In this document: one piece after another, positions 63,472-64,000 of the stretch
How positions within the stretch are numbered: the first letter of the stretch is position 1
How the letters are laid out: every line of letters begins with the position of its first letter
NCBI GenBank assembly: GCA_039583875.1
Contig: CM077157.1
Coordinates: forward strand, 79,794,346-79,858,345
Reading direction: 5' to 3'
From: Platanthera guangdongensis
Taxonomy: Eukaryota > Streptophyta > Magnoliopsida > Asparagales > Orchidaceae
Length of the DNA: 64,000 nucleotides
Position numbers and translations under genes: made by a program
Notes under the pieces: generated by a model
Told to the model about the DNA's origin: nothing
Databases searched by the model: none
Seen by the model: the letters and a program-made list of their open reading frames with translations, nothing else

Positions 63472-64000
63472 AGTGCAAGCAATGAGGCGGGTACGTCGAG
63501 ACCAAGAGAAGAACTTTCGGCGAGCAGCACCATTGCTCAGGGTCCTTTGGGCATGGGTGTAAACCCGACCGATTTTTATCGCATGCTTGCAAAAGTAATG
63601 GTGGCAGCCCAAGCTGCGGCGACAGCTCAAGTAGCAACCCATGTTGCTCAGGTAGCAACCCCCGCTACCCCGGATACGACGACGGCCGTGCCGGGCGGAG
63701 ACGCCAGGCGAGCAGAGCCGTTGGTCGAAAGGGTGGTTGTCGGGCATGAGGACCGGCAGACGAAATATTTTCCGAGCTTCCATCCACCCACGTTTAAGGG
63801 AGTTGGTACGCAAATTGATGCAGAGGATTGGTGGGCACAAATGCAAGAACTTCTGAGGGCGGCAGAGACACCAGAGGAGAATAAATCTGAGTTTGCGGCC
63901 TTCATGTTGCAGGGAGACGCGAAGTTGTGGTGGGTGAGCCATAGCGGTTGCCAGTTTCCTGGACGCACCCCGTCCATGGAAGAGTTTGGGAATGCTTTCC
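63472..64000 (+). CDS. gag of chromovirus 3 (5' part)
   Basis: Open to the window edge in the frame SASNEAGTSRPREELSASS, and then MGVNPTDFYRMLAKVMV from the first in-frame Met at 63553. An Ala/Gln/Thr-rich stretch follows, then the capsid start typical of Tekay/Del gag: KYFPSFHPPTFKGVG, DAEDWWAQMQELLRAAE and FAAFMLQGDAKLWWVSH. The frame is open upstream of 63553 for 27 codons without Met, which fits a spliced exon starting at 63472. The ATG at 63482 is in another frame and meets a stop after 26 codons. Confidence 0.8.

Larger units (their letters stand above)
60819..64000 (+). mobile_element. Tekay/Del-like chromovirus 3 (5' part, runs off the window)
   Basis: Plus-strand element with complete 5' LTR (60819-63302), PBS and the first part of gag. 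It inserted into the RNase H of chromovirus 2. LTR composition (palindromes, leader, 24-base exon) groups it with the element at 26886-30757. Confidence 0.85.

Overview
The window is a stretch of repeat-dense nuclear DNA from a flowering plant. The evidence is the set of element families present: Ty3/Gypsy of the Tat type with a second, archaeal-type RNase H, chromoviruses with chromodomain-type integrase tails, Ty1/Copia, and TRIM-sized LTR elements primed by initiator Met-tRNA. One broken plant-type gene with short GT-AG introns supports this. Nothing bacterial, viral or organellar was recognised. The species cannot be named from the sequence.

Layout. 1-1283: 5' end (LTR, PBS, gag start) of a Tat-like Gypsy element read on the minus strand and cut by the window edge. 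1284-2961: unclassified DNA with a very GC-rich block. 2967-17639: a complete 14.7 kb Tat-type Gypsy element on the minus strand (element 1), with perfect GATGC target-site duplications, nearly identical LTRs, a damaged gag-pol, a 3.1 kb array of 112-bp repeats, and two open, intron-bearing genes on the opposite strand between that array and the 3' LTR. 17937-18598: a Copia gag remnant. 18607-23130: a chromovirus (minus) lacking its 5' LTR and most of gag-protease. 23131-26885: a 5'-truncated Copia (plus). 26886-30757: a Tekay/Del-like chromovirus (minus), 5'-truncated. 30758-42717: a second Copia (plus), split by element 2.

Element 2 (34144-40482) is a 6.3 kb gag-protease-only Gypsy element with GTGAC duplications. 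It shares its primer-binding site, polypurine tract, LTR termini, gag family and 3'-UTR repeat family with element 1, so the two look like a pol-encoding element and a non-autonomous relative. 42718-47205: a diverged tandem duplication, each copy carrying a different small LTR element (1.7 kb and 528 bp). 47309-49007: the first four exons of a probable plastid-targeted HAD-like hydrolase gene (minus), with no further exons found. 49395-50256: a 42-bp repeat array. 51361-56607: a 5.2 kb probable solo LTR with CACTA duplications. 56730-60818: another chromovirus (minus) cut by the last element. 60819-64000: a Tekay/Del-like chromovirus (plus) running off the right edge. Its gag appears to start on a short exon inside the LTR that splices over the PBS into the gag body.

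Little here can be functional today. The exceptions worth attention are the intact antisense genes of element 1, the 528-bp TRIM with identical LTRs, and the conserved LTR exon of the Tekay-like family. A recurring theme is dense short palindromes or minisatellites inside LTRs of otherwise unrelated elements.
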